A DNA stretch of 64,000 nt from Iodidimonas nitroreducens (GTDB lineage: Bacteria > Pseudomonadota > Alphaproteobacteria > Sphingomonadales > Rhodothalassiaceae): NCBI RefSeq assembly GCF_008579165.1, contig NZ_BKCN01000010.1, one strand, 5' to 3'. The notes below the pieces were generated by a model. The model was not told the origin of the DNA and searched no databases. It saw only the letters and a program-made list of their open reading frames with translations. Shown one piece after another: positions 10,828 to 19,419 of this stretch. Each line of letters opens with the position of its first letter. Position 1 is the first letter of the stretch. The translations under genes and the position numbers were made by a program.

Positions 10828-10857
10828 AACCCGGTCTGGAAACAGGCCGGGTTTTTT
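10828..10857 (+). terminator. Rho-independent terminator after the BI-1 gene
   Basis: A seven-base-pair stem AACCCGG (10828-10834) / CCGGGTT (10847-10853) is followed by six T residues starting inside the stem's 3' arm. Confidence 0.85.
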
Positions 10858-10912
10858 GCGCCCAAGTTTTTTGTGTCGAAGATTTTTGAAATGAGACGGA
10901 AAGGAATGATGT

Positions 10913-11497
10913 TTGGCCAGCCGCTCTTTTGATCGATCAGAGCTGATTGCCCGATTGGCGGATGTTTTTCGCCATTATGGCTATGAAGGGGCAAGCCTTT
11001 CGCGCATTACCGCCGCCACCGGCCTTGGCAAGGGCAGCCTTTATTATGCTTTTCCGGGTGGCAAGGAAGAGATGGCTCTGGCGGTTTTGCGCGCTTTGGA
11101 TGAAGCCACCACTGTCGATATCCTGCACCATCTGGGGGGCGATCATCCGCCCTTGGCGGCCTTTGGCCTGATGTTTGAGGCCATGCGCCGCCATTTCGAT
11201 GAGGGCCGCAGGATCTGCCTGATCGGGGCTTTTGCGCTGGAAGGCAGCCATGAACGCTTTCCCCGGCTGATCAGCGGCCATTTTATTGGCTGGCGGGATT
11301 GCATGGCTGATTGTCTGGTGCGCGGCGGGTTGAAGCCTGCGCACGCCACGCGCCTGGCACTTGATATTCTGGTGGCGATGGAAGGCGGGCTGGTGCTGGC
11401 CCGGGGCCTTGATGATCCTTCGGTTTTTATGGAGGCCATCGCCCATCAGGAAGCCAGAATTGCCGCCCTTTTGGCAGCGCGTCAGCGCACGGGATAG
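10913..11497 (+). CDS. TetR/AcrR family transcriptional regulator
   Basis: This 194-residue protein has an N-terminal helix-turn-helix (the 'GASLSRITAATGLGKGSLYYAF' region, residues about 25-47, with the typical GKGSLYYAF recognition helix). The C-terminal ligand-binding domain resembles the YxaF/LmrA-like group. The only start consistent with the frame and with an AAGGAA site is TTG at 10913; the nearby ATGs at 10906 and 10909 are out of frame. Its target is unknown. Its 3' end overlaps the convergent COQ9 gene by 16 bases. Confidence 0.8.
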   Translation: MASRSFDRSELIARLADVFRHYGYEGASLSRITAATGLGKGSLYYAFPGGKEEMALAVLRALDEATTVDILHHLGGDHPPLAAFGLMFEAMRRHFDEGRRICLIGAFALEGSHERFPRLISGHFIGWRDCMADCLVRGGLKPAHATRLALDILVAMEGGLVLARGLDDPSVFMEAIAHQEARIAALLAARQRTG

Positions 11498-12152
11498 CGC
11501 AGACGCCCCAAAAAGCGGGTGAGGGACGGCAGATTGTCGGTGCTTTTGCGCCATTGCGCCTTCAGCTTTTCAAACTGCATCACATTTTCGATCCGACGGT
11601 CGAGAAACGCCCATGTCTCGGCACAATCTTCGGAATCATCAGCGATCCACACCAGCAGGCATGAGGAATAAACCGCAGCCAGCGTTGCCCGCTTGGTATA
11701 GTGATTATAATCGGTGGAGCGATCCCCCAAGGCATGCCAGATCACATCCACGGTGCGCCACAGGCTTTTCGCTGATAGGGCGGCATTCTGGGGCAGGGCC
11801 AAAACCCCCAGCGCCCGGCGCACGGCTTCGCGATGGGGCGCGGCCTGCTCGAATCGGATGCGGATGGCGGCGGTGATGCGAGCTCTGATCCGCTGATCCA
11901 TGCCATCGGGATCGGCAGCGCGGCGTTCCAACTCGTCCAGCATCAGGCGATCAGCCGGCGCATCATATGATCGATGGCCTCCAGCGGTCCGCCGGGGAAT
12001 ACCAGCCGCACGAAGCCTTGCGTCAATCCAAGCTCCGTCCCGGCCCGGTTCATCGCCGCCCATGTCCAGCCATCGAAAGCGGCGTGGATCATGATCGCTT
12101 CCACCAGATCATCGCGCCATTCCTGCGGTATTCGGTCGTCTGCGCTGGTCAT
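11482..12152 (-). CDS. COQ9 family protein, ubiquinone biosynthesis (frame break)
   Basis: COQ9 proteins are lipid-binding partners of the ubiquinone-making complex. The N-terminal part ('AFDGWTWAAMNRAGTELGL' and 'LVFPGGPLEAIDHMMRR') and the C-terminal part ('DRLMLDELE', 'RIRARITAAIRIR', 'SLWRTVDVIWHALGDRSTDYNHYTKRATLAAVY') are the standard two halves of COQ9, but lie in different frames. One missing base near 11953-11957 (CGG[G]CTGAT) joins them. The start at 12152 follows GGAAAGG; the ATG at 12173 lacks a site. The joined length is about 223 residues, normal for alphaproteobacteria. UbiD and UbiA lie on the same strand within 5 kb, supporting the pathway assignment. Confidence 0.85.
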
Positions 12153-12550
12153 TGTCTGCCTTTCCAGTATCAAGCGGGCAGTGTAGCTTTGTGCCCTTGG
12201 TCTCGCAAGCCATTCACCCCCTTACCATAGCGGGCATCCTGTGATAGAGTGCCGCATAAGATGATGAATGCAAGTCCATCGATGCGCCGGGGCTTTCCCG
12301 CCTCTTGGCCCATGGGTGGTTATTTTTTGCATCCGGTGCAATCTGGCTTGTTCTTGGTGGCTGCCTCTGCTATCGCGGGCGGGCGTTTCGGGTGGCCTTG
12401 GGATTTTGGATCGCATGATCCGTCTTGATGGCTGTCACCACTATTCAGATGAACCCTTTAGGCGATCAGATATTTCGATCCGCCCTGCGCATCGATCGCA
12501 GATCGGTTTGAAGTTGAAGATCAGAGTCAAAGACAGGAGAGAACGACCAC
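12153..12550. other. Intergenic region upstream of rpsU
   Basis: A 398-base gap between divergent coq9 and rpsU. A possible sigma-70-like pair, TTGTTC (12348-12353) and TATCGC (12371-12376) spaced by 17, could drive rpsU with a leader of about 170 bases, but the -10 is weak. An AGGAG ribosome site lies at about 12535-12540. The frame open across 12268-12576 has no family resemblance and no good start. I see no tRNA, repeat or terminator. Confidence 0.4.
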
Positions 12551-12757
12551 ATGCAAGTTTCGGTACGGGACAATAATGTTGATCAGGCCCTGCGCGCGCT
12601 CAAAAAGAAGCTGCAGCGCGAAGGTGTGTATCGTGAAATGAAGCTGCGTCGCTTTTATGAAAAGCCATCAGAACGCCGCGCTCGTGAGCAGGCCGCCGCT
12701 GTGCGCCGCGCCCGCAAGCTTGAGCGCAAGCGTGCCGAACGCGATGGTGTGCGGTAA
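12551..12757 (+). CDS. rpsU: 30S ribosomal protein S21
   Basis: A 68-residue, strongly basic protein with the S21 core 'VRDNNVDQALRALKKKLQREG', 'REMKLRRFYEKPSERR' and an Arg/Lys-rich tail. S21 binds the platform of the small subunit near the anti-Shine-Dalgarno region and supports initiation. It has a strong AGGAG site and its own terminator, so it is monocistronic. The length is normal for alphaproteobacterial S21. Confidence 0.97.
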   Translation: MQVSVRDNNVDQALRALKKKLQREGVYREMKLRRFYEKPSERRAREQAAAVRRARKLERKRAERDGVR

Positions 12758-12783
12758 AAACCCGCACGCGCTCTCCGTCATTT

Positions 12784-12851
12784 AAAAAAAGCCGCTGTCC
12801 CATTGCCTATCCCTTGCCGGATAGCCTGTGGGTGTGCGGCTTTTTTGTTTT
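12784..12851 (+). terminator. Rho-independent terminator after rpsU
   Basis: A long hairpin: AAAAAAGCCGC (from 12785) pairs with GCGGCTTTTTT (from 12836), with an inner CCCA/TGGG and CTATCC/GGATAG stem, followed by a T-rich tract. The A-tract on its left makes it potentially bidirectional, also serving the convergent ubiD transcript. Confidence 0.85.
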
Positions 12852-12913
12852 TTATCAAGCAGGTTGAATCAAGAGTGGCGAATCAAAAGGGTTGGCAAGG
12901 GATGAGGCTTTCC

Positions 12914-14424
12914 TCAGCCCTTCCAGATCGGCTTGCCAGAGCCGGGCAGGCCCAGCCTTTCCCATTTTTCCGTCACCCGATCAATGATCTCGCGATCCAT
13001 GGCGATTTCGCGCCCCCATTCGCGGTTCGTTTCCCCGGGGAGCTTATTGGTGGCATCAAAACCGATCTTGCCACCCAATCCCGAAACGGGTGAGGCGAAA
13101 TCAAGATAATCGATGGGCGTGCCTTCGATCAGGGTGCTATCGCGCACCGGGTCCATCCGGGTTGACATCGCCCAGATCACATCCGGCCAGGAGCGGGCAT
13201 CGATATCATCATCCACCACGATCACGAATTTGGTGTACATGAACTGGCGCAGATAAGACCAAACCCCCATCATCACCCGTTTGGCATGGCCCGCATAAGC
13301 CTTCTTCATGCTCACCACGGCAATCCGATAGGAACAGCCCTCAGGCGGCAGCCAGAAATCGGTGATTTCCGGGAATTGCTGGCGAATAAGGGGGATGAAC
13401 ACTTCGTTCAGGGCTTCGCCGAGCACGCTGGTTCATCAGGCGGACGGCCGGTATAGGTGGAAAGATAGATCGGATTGCGCCGCATGGTGATGGCACTGAT
13501 GGTAAAAACCGGAAAGGGCTCCACCGAATTATAATAGCCGGTATGATCGCCATAAGGCCCCTCATCGCCATGCTCATCAAGGCTAACATGGCCCTCAAGA
13601 ATGATTTCGGCATGGGCCGGCACCTTTAAGGGAATGGTTTTGCAATCCACAAGCTCCACCGGCTTGCCCCGCAAAAGCCCGGCAAACTGATATTCCGAAA
13701 GCGTATCGGGAACCGGGGTCACGGCGGCCAATGTGGTGCCGGGATCGGCCCCGATAACGGCGGCTGCGGGCAAAGGCGCGCGTTTATCCCGCGCCCAGCG
13801 ATCATATTGCTGGGCCCCGCCGCGATGCTTCAGCCAGCGCATCAGGGTGCGCCGCTGATCCAGTCTTTGCATCCGGTAAATGCCCAGATTGAAATTGTCT
13901 TCCGCCTTGTCACTGGGGCCTTTGGTCACGATCAGGGGCCAGGTGATGAGGGGGGCCGGTTCCCCCGGCCAGCAGCCCTGAATGGGCAGACGGCCCAGAT
14001 CGATCTGATCACCGGTTAAAATGATCTCCTGACACGGGGCCTGTTTGACCGATTTGGGGCGCATGGCCAGAACCTGTCGGGCCAAAGGCAGCAGATCCCA
14101 TGCCTGCCGGATCCCTTTGGGCGGCTCGGGCTGGCGCAGGAAGGCAAGGGTCTCCCCCACCTCACGCAATTGATCGGGGGTGCGGCCAATGGCTCCGGCC
14201 ACCCGCGCCACGGTGCCATATAAATTGACCAGCACCGGCATCTCGGCGCGGCTGCCATCGGGATTGCGCACATGCTCGAATAAAATGGCCGGGCCGCCTT
14301 CGGCAATCACCCGGGTTTGAATCTCGGTCATCTCAAGATGGGTGGACACCGGCTCGCTGATGCGAACCAGATCGCCGCTTTGTTCCAGATGATCGATGAA
14401 ATCGCGCAGGGATTTGAAGGGCAT
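12914..14424 (-). CDS. ubiD: UbiD-family 4-hydroxy-3-polyprenylbenzoate decarboxylase (frame break)
   Basis: UbiD uses prenylated FMN to decarboxylate the polyprenylated benzoate intermediate of ubiquinone synthesis. The joined protein of about 503 residues matches the family length. Recognisable parts include 'FKSLRDFIDHLEQSGDLVRI' at the N-terminus, the 'NFNLGIYRMQ' cofactor-site region, 'DEHGDEGPYGDHTGYY' with active-site acids, and 'VVDDDIDARSWPDVIWAMSTRMDP' near the C-terminus. The frame breaks near 13426: a missing base (GC[C]GTG on the coding strand) would give 'PPDEPAVLGEALNEVF'. The ATG at 14424 gives the conserved N-terminus; the upstream start at 14490 adds unrelated residues. The prenyl-FMN synthase UbiX is not in the window. 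Confidence 0.92.
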
Positions 14425-14464
14425 AAGCTGTCTTTTTGCTTGGGGATGGCAGGATGAAAAAATA

Positions 14465-15347
14465 TCAGGCGTTTTTCTGGTCAGCTGCAAAAGGTTTCAG
14501 GATTTGATCTAAAAAATTTTCATAGTCGATTTTGGCGCTGATCAGATGGGTGCAATTCAACTGGAATCTATCTGCTTGAATAGGCTCAAATTTTGCAAAA
14601 GGATTATCCATTGATTTTTTGTGGGGGTTCTCAAGGACAATATACAACAACTCACCAGAATCGTCGGTCTTAAAATCCGTTACAATTCCGCTATATGCAA
14701 ATATTTTATCATTATTGATTATTTCAATTTCTATTATTGCTATTGAGAATATATTATATTTTTGATCCTTAATTATAGTCCATATATTTTTAAAATTTTC
14801 GTTGTCATTTCTTTTGTTTTTTAAAAAATCTTCATAATTATAAATTTCTGATATTTTTTTTGTTTTGGTAGCTCACATGAGATTTTAGCTCTTCATATGT
14901 AGTGACTTCATCCAAAATAGGCCCTCTCAGATTAACGTCCCAGCGTCCATCCGCAAAAAATGGGTTAAACCGAAGCGCGGCATATTCGAGATATAAGTTA
15001 TCGACCAGGTTCCGGATCAGGGTGCCGCAGATATAAGCTGCTGTGATGACAGCAAACATATAACCTAGGAAAATCCAGCTTTCGTCTGAAGTGGGGATGA
15101 AATCGCGATTGCCCGCAATTACAGAAAAAAAGCGGGGGAGGTCAGGTTCGGGAAAAATTGGCAGATTACAGATGAGGAGCAAGAAAAATATGTGAAAAAT
15201 CGCCGCCGACAAAACGGCATTGATAAAGCTGGCGGATAGAGGGTTCTTTTTGATCGCTTCCCCATGGATGGTATTATAGGCATTTTTGAAAATAATGCCG
15301 GGCAAGATCAGTATGAACAGGAGAAAGGTCGGCAGGGCCAAAGCCAT
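14465..15347 (-). CDS. Membrane protein, DUF6338-like (frame break in an A8 tract)
   Basis: The start at 15347 follows AAAGG. The first 169 residues hold three hydrophobic segments and end with 'NPFFADGRWDVNLRGPILDEVTTYEELKSHV'. The frame then stops shortly after a run of eight A (T at 14854-14861 on the plus strand). In the other frame, coding continues without stops to 14465 ('KISEIYNYEDFLKNKRNDNENF', later 'GIVTDFKTDDSGELLYIVLENPHKK'), for about 294 residues in all; one A fewer in the tract joins them. The architecture, membrane N-terminus plus a soluble SH3-like tail, resembles the DUF6338 family; that identification is from memory and moderate. The 14465-14870 part is far more AT-rich than its neighbours, suggesting foreign origin. 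Confidence 0.55.
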
Positions 15348-15457
15348 GATAAAGCCTTTCTCATATGCTTTACCCGTTTTAGAAACCGGGATATCGTGTT
15401 TTGCTTATGGATTTTGATGCATAAGGGGGTGATAAAACCGCTCAACCGATGGGGCTA

Positions 15458-15646
15458 TCAATCAGCTATGGCCTCGGCATCCTTATTCCGGTCATCATTG
15501 CGATCAACGAAAGCAGACTGCCCTTTGTTCAGGCCTTCTTCTTTTTCTTTCATATAAAGATCAACGCGATCAATAATGTAATCCCGGAAGCGAGGATCAC
15601 TATATAAGGCCAGAACGCCTGAACCCGTATAAGAGCGCATGGTCAT
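15458..15646 (-). CDS. Small hypothetical protein, 62 residues
   Basis: I do not recognise a family. The sequence is acidic/basic and soluble-looking ('RFRDYIIDRVDLYMKEKEEGLNKGQ'), with no signal or membrane segment. A near-consensus promoter ends about 45 bases upstream (15691-15719), and GGGGA precedes the alternative ATG at 15640 at good spacing. It lies 110 bases upstream of the DUF6338-like membrane gene on the same strand, so the two probably form one unit separate from ppa. It resembles small partner genes found beside DUF6338-like genes only in position; no function can be given. Confidence 0.5.
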   Translation of the reverse strand: MTMRSYTGSGVLALYSDPRFRDYIIDRVDLYMKEKEEGLNKGQSAFVDRNDDRNKDAEAIAD

Positions 15647-15690
15647 ATCCCCACATGGAATCTGTGAACGAAACCGAGCCTACGGCCCAA

Positions 15691-15719
15691 GACATAAGTT
15701 GACAAAGGCAGAATGTCAA
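15691..15719 (-). promoter_or_regulatory. Sigma-70-like promoter for the small hypothetical/DUF6338-like unit
   Basis: On the minus strand TTGACA (15719-15714) and TATGTC (15696-15691) are separated by exactly 17 bases. The -35 is a perfect consensus, the -10 is four of six. Transcription would begin near 15684, about 40 bases before the small gene at 15646. Confidence 0.6.
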
Positions 15720-15783
15720 GATTTTCGGGGGCTGGCAGAGGCGACCCATCATCATGGGATCGCCTATAACCGAAGGGATTTCT

Positions 15784-16314
15784 TTAATTTTCCCGATAGC
15801 GCTTGATCGAGTCCTCGATGATTTTGGCGGCGATGTCCGCGTCTTGCCAGCCTTTGATCTTGGTCCATTTACCCTCTTCCAGATCTTTATAATGCTCAAA
15901 GAAATGAGCGATCTGGTCCAAAGTGATCTGTGGCAATTCGCGATAGCTTTTCACGCCCTTATGAAAAGGGTGGAGTTTATCAACAGGCAAGGCGAGGATT
16001 TTGGCATCGATCCCGCCATCATCTTCCATTTCGAGCACCCCGATGGGGCGGCAGCGAACAACGGCACCGGGCATGATCGGGGTGCGATTGGCGATCAGAA
16101 TATCGGTGGGATCGCCATCTTCGGCCAAAGTATGCGGCATAAAGCCATAATTGCAGGGATAGCGCATGGCAGTGTGCAGGATACGGTCCACAAAAAGGGC
16201 GCCTGATGCTTTATCAAGCTCATATTTCACCGGCTCTGATCCCACCGGCACTTCCACGATGACATTGATATCCCATGGCGGATTGACACCCATCGAGATT
16301 TTGGAAAGATCCAC
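15784..16314 (-). CDS. ppa: Inorganic pyrophosphatase
   Basis: Family I soluble pyrophosphatase, which hydrolyses pyrophosphate released by biosynthetic reactions in the cytoplasm. The GTG at 16314 is chosen because CAGGAG lies nine bases upstream and it gives the standard 176-residue length; the frame is open further upstream but that part is unrelated. The metal-binding signature DGDPTD sits at residues 66-71, preceded by 'MRYPCNYGFMPHT', and 'KSYRELP' is present near the substrate site. A perfect-looking hairpin without a T tract (15740-15764) follows the stop. Confidence 0.95.
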   Translation of the reverse strand: MDLSKISMGVNPPWDINVIVEVPVGSEPVKYELDKASGALFVDRILHTAMRYPCNYGFMPHTLAEDGDPTDILIANRTPIMPGAVVRCRPIGVLEMEDDGGIDAKILALPVDKLHPFHKGVKSYRELPQITLDQIAHFFEHYKDLEEGKWTKIKGWQDADIAAKIIEDSIKRYREN

Positions 16315-16421
16315 GTCACACAACTCCTGTCTGGTTTCAAGGCGATCCGGCCTGTGGCGGCCCTTCATGCTCCTAGCCGACATGCTGCACTGCGACAAGG
16401 CGAAAATCGCCAGATGGGGGA

Positions 16422-17359
16422 TCAGAAGATAGAAAGATTGGGCAATGGCCCGGTCATTTGCCCGGCCATGGCCGATAAAAACACAATCCAACCCACCACG
16501 CTATTGGCCCGAAAAAGGCTGAGGCAGCGCGCCGGATCGTGAATATCAAGGCGGATGACCTGCCAGCCAGATGCAGCCCCAGCAGCATGAGGCCCGGCAG
16601 CCAGCCCCAGCCCAATCCGGCGATCAGGCCCGCTATCAGCGTTGCGCCCCAAAAAACGGCATAGAAAAGGGCAATGGCCAAAGGCGAGCGATCCCCCAAT
16701 CTAAGGGCGGAGGATTTGACCCCGATAATGGCATCATCGGCGGTATCCTGATGGGCATAGATCGTATCATAGCCCAGGGTCCAGAACAGGCAGCCCGCAT
16801 AGAGCAGCAGGGGCGCCGCCGACAAGGAGCCGGTGACCGCCGCCCAGCCCATCAGCGCCCCCCAATTGAAGGTGAGGCCCAAAACCGCCTGCGGCCAATA
16901 GGTGATCCGCTTGGCAAAGGGATAAAGGCTGACCGGCAGCAGGGACAAAACCCCCAGCCAAATGGCAAAGCGATTGAAGCTGAGCAGGACCAGCAGCCCG
17001 ATGAGGCTGAGGAACGCCGCAAATAAAAGCGCCTGCCACACCCGCACTTCGCCCGCCGGAATGGGCCGCAGGGCCGTGCGGGCCACGGCGCTGTCGAGCT
17101 TTCGGTCAACGATATCGTTCCAGGTGCAGCCCGCCCCGCGCATCACGATGGAGCCAACCAGAAACAATGCGCAAAGGGGCCAGAAATCGGCATCGAGCGG
17201 GCTGAGAACAAAAGCCACCGACCACAGACACGGCCACATCAAAAGCCAGAAACCCGCCGGACGATCCGCCCGCATCAGGCGCAGATAGGGGCGGGCCGCG
17301 CGGGGCATGTGCCCCACCCAGCCAACCACACTATCGGGTGTTTTTGCCATATCCTTCAT
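16422..17359 (-). CDS. ubiA: 4-hydroxybenzoate polyprenyltransferase (frame break)
   Basis: UbiA attaches the polyprenyl tail to 4-hydroxybenzoate, the first membrane step of ubiquinone synthesis. The two Asp-rich motifs are NDIVDRKLD and YDTIYAHQDTADD, set among about eight membrane helices. The last helix is split between frames: one missing base near 16566 (GC[C]TGG on the coding strand) converts an aberrant tail into 'LHLAWQVIRLDIHDPARCL' and 'SVVGWIVFLSAMAGQ', the normal end of UbiA. I use the ATG at 17359; the in-frame ATG at 17350 is also possible and the TTG at 17380 is unlikely. Joined length is about 312 residues. Confidence 0.9.
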
Positions 17360-17400
17360 GGCGCCAAGAAAGCGCCCCAAGGGGCCGCGCTGTCAAGGCT

Positions 17401-17780
17401 TCATCCGCCCATATTCATGTGAAACGCATTGAATTTATTGCCATCCAGATCGCGGAAATAGCCGGCATAAAAGCCCGGCATCCGTTCGCCCGGCGCGCTT
17501 CATCCGTACCGCCCAATTCCAGTGCCTTTTTGTAGATCGCATCCACTTCCTGAGGGGATGCCGCTTCGATGGCAACCATCACGCCATTGCCCACGCTGGC
17601 CGGATTGCCATCCTGGGGCAGAGCAATGCCAAAGCCGCAATCCTGCGGATTTTTGCCGCGCCATGCGATCACCCGATCCGTTTGCATGAGCCTGCTGCCG
17701 CCTTTGAGCGCCAAAAGGGCATCGAAAAAAGCGGCGGCTTTTTCAAGATCTTTGGTCCCCACCGTTACATAGCCAATCAT
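17401..17780 (-). CDS. VOC-family (glyoxalase/bleomycin-resistance fold) protein (frame break)
   Basis: The N-terminus 'MIGYVTVGTKDLEKAAAFFDALL' is a typical VOC beta-alpha start. The frame breaks near 17498: restoring one G (GAA G[G]C GCG) yields 'GTDEGAPGERMPGFYAGYFRDLDGNKFNAF', the standard C-terminal VOC strand with the metal-ligand Asp/Asn region. The corrected protein has about 126 residues and ends at 17401. Members of this subgroup are mostly uncharacterised small enzymes; no substrate can be assigned. It lies directly upstream of ubiA on the same strand. Confidence 0.8.
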
Positions 17781-17856
17781 CGCATCATCCTTTTTTTGAT
17801 TAAAGCTGTGCCGACTATCATGGGGAAAGCAGCTTTCCGCAAGCCTGATGATCGGC

Positions 17857-18354
17857 TCAAAGATGTTTGGGGAAATGATGGGCGATCAGATGGTCGAGAA
17901 AACCTGCCGCCGCTTCATCAATGAGCTGATAGCAGCGCAAAAAGCCCTGTTCGCCGCCATAATAGGGATCGGGCACTTCATCAAGCGCCACATCGGGGGC
18001 AAAAGATAAGATCAGCGAAGCCCGATGAGAAAGCCCCTCGGGGGCCATATCCTGAAGGATGTGCAGATTATCGCGATCCATGGCCAGCAGATAATCGAAG
18101 CGTTTGAAATCCTGCGCGCTCACCTTCCGCGCCCGCTGCCCGCTGATATCGATGCCCCGGCTTTTGGCGAGGGCAATGGCCCGGCGATCGGGGGGGCTAT
18201 CGGCATGATAGCCCAAGGTGCCAGCCGAATCGATCTGGATCAGCGCGCGATCCTGTTTGGAAAGGCCTGACGCCTCCAAGCGGGCGCGAAAAATCCCTTC
18301 GGCCATGGGGGATCTGCAGATATTGCCCATGCATATGAATAAAACCCCAATCAT
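17857..18354 (-). CDS. Low-molecular-weight protein tyrosine phosphatase
   Basis: A 165-residue protein with the P-loop C8-MGNIC-R14-S at the very N-terminus (CX5R) and the catalytic Asp loop DPYYGG near residues 130-135, followed by the usual C-terminal helix. The family dephosphorylates phosphotyrosine, in bacteria often on BY-kinases of exopolysaccharide systems; there is no kinase beside this gene, so that link is not supported here. Confidence 0.93.
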   Translation of the reverse strand: MIGVLFICMGNICRSPMAEGIFRARLEASGLSKQDRALIQIDSAGTLGYHADSPPDRRAIALAKSRGIDISGQRARKVSAQDFKRFDYLLAMDRDNLHILQDMAPEGLSHRASLILSFAPDVALDEVPDPYYGGEQGFLRCYQLIDEAAAGFLDHLIAHHFPKHL

Positions 18355-18451
18355 GGGTGCTCCTTTGATTGCTGACGATGATCGCGCGGATGGTGATCGA
18401 CCCGATCATGATCATACGTAAAAGACGGCTTGCAATAAAAGGGAGTTGGCC

Positions 18452-19222
18452 ATGATTGCAAAGCCATTGGCAACATTTGGCGACAATCTGCGGGTGGCGG
18501 TCATCGGCGCCCATGGGGCTTTGGGTTCGGCCTTTATCCGGCATCTGGAGCAAAGCCCCCATGTGGGGCGGATATTTGCGCTCTCTCGGCGGCATGAGAA
18601 TGATGGCGATGAACGGCTCCAGGATGGCAAAAAGCGGGCATTGTTTCTCGATCTGGAGGATGAAAGCAGCATCGCCAAGGCGGCGCAGGCGATCAGGGAT
18701 GATGCGGCGGGCCTTGATGTGATTTTATGCGCCACCGGGCTTTTGCATGATGCCAAGGGGCTTTCACCCGAAAAAAGCTGGCGGATGCTGGCCCCTCAGG
18801 CGATGGCGCAGTCTTTTGCCATCAATGCCATGGGCCCGGCTTTGGTGGCAAAACATATGCTGCCGCTTTTGCCGCGTGATCGGCGGGTGGCTTTTGCAGC
18901 CCTTTCGGCGCGGGTGGGCAGCATTTCCGATAATCATCTGGGGGGATGGTATAGCTATCGCGCGGCCAAAGCGGCTTTGAACATGATGATTCGCTCCCTT
19001 GCCATCGAATTGGCGCGGAAAAACGATCAGGCGCTGTGTGTGGGTCTCCATCCCGGCACGGTGGATAGTCACCTTTCTGCCCCCTTTCAAAGCCAGGTGC
19101 CTGCGGCAAAATTATTCAGCGCCGATGATTCGGCGGGATGGTTGCTCGATGTGCTGGATGGCCTGAAGCCCGATGACAGCGGGGGGTGCTTTGCATGGGA
19201 TGGCAAAGCCATTGCGCCTTGA
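18452..19222 (+). CDS. Short-chain dehydrogenase/reductase, CsgA-like
   Basis: This 256-residue SDR has a glycine-rich cofactor loop GAHGALGSAF near residues 20-29, 'CATGLLHD' (the NAG-like segment), and the catalytic YSYRAAK (YxxxK) with a preceding Ser. The tail 'GLHPGTVDSHLSAPF' is typical of the C-factor/CsgA-like SDR subgroup. The start at 18452 follows GGGAG at 18441-18445. Substrate unknown. It is divergent from the phosphatase gene. Confidence 0.85.
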   Translation: MIAKPLATFGDNLRVAVIGAHGALGSAFIRHLEQSPHVGRIFALSRRHENDGDERLQDGKKRALFLDLEDESSIAKAAQAIRDDAAGLDVILCATGLLHDAKGLSPEKSWRMLAPQAMAQSFAINAMGPALVAKHMLPLLPRDRRVAFAALSARVGSISDNHLGGWYSYRAAKAALNMMIRSLAIELARKNDQALCVGLHPGTVDSHLSAPFQSQVPAAKLFSADDSAGWLLDVLDGLKPDDSGGCFAWDGKAIAP

Positions 19223-19249
19223 AGGGGATCGCGCATAAAAATACAGCAT

Positions 19250-19375
19250 AAAAAAAAGGGCAGCTTTGGGCGATGCCACAAAAACTGCCCCAGAGTTTGG
19301 AGGGGATCTCTGTCATCACGCTTCATCAAAATATGAAGACGTGAAACAAACAATGCGGGGACATTCCTAAAAGAA
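19250..19375 (-). ncRNA. Candidate small RNA with C-rich loops and intrinsic terminator
   Basis: Read on the minus strand, this intergenic stretch shows in order: an AATG/CATT hairpin (19365-19352) with loop TCCCCG; a CTTCAT/ATGAAG hairpin (19338-19321); a CAGAG/CTCTG hairpin (19312-19291) whose 12-base loop contains CCCCTCC; and GGGCAG (19290-19285) pairing with CTGCCC (19263-19258) followed by eight T (19257-19250), a standard intrinsic terminator. Loops exposing CCUCC-like sequence are known in alphaproteobacterial small RNAs that can pair with ribosome-binding sites. No open frame fits. The 5' end is a guess; a CTTGCC element at 19406-19401 might be part of the promoter. It lies between two plus-strand genes, so it is not a by-product of either. 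Confidence 0.55.
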
Positions 19376-19419
19376 ACGACTCCGTAGTTGTTAGTCTAAG
19401 GGCAAGGCATGAATAAGAA

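Noticed and set aside
12268..12576. Plus-strand frame running into rpsU
   Set aside because: It overlaps the rpsU ribosome site and start, has no family resemblance and no usable start signal.
15740..15764. Terminator for ppa
   Set aside because: The inverted repeat GGCGA-CCCAT / ATGGG-TCGCC is strong but has no T tract on either side, so I do not list it as an intrinsic terminator.
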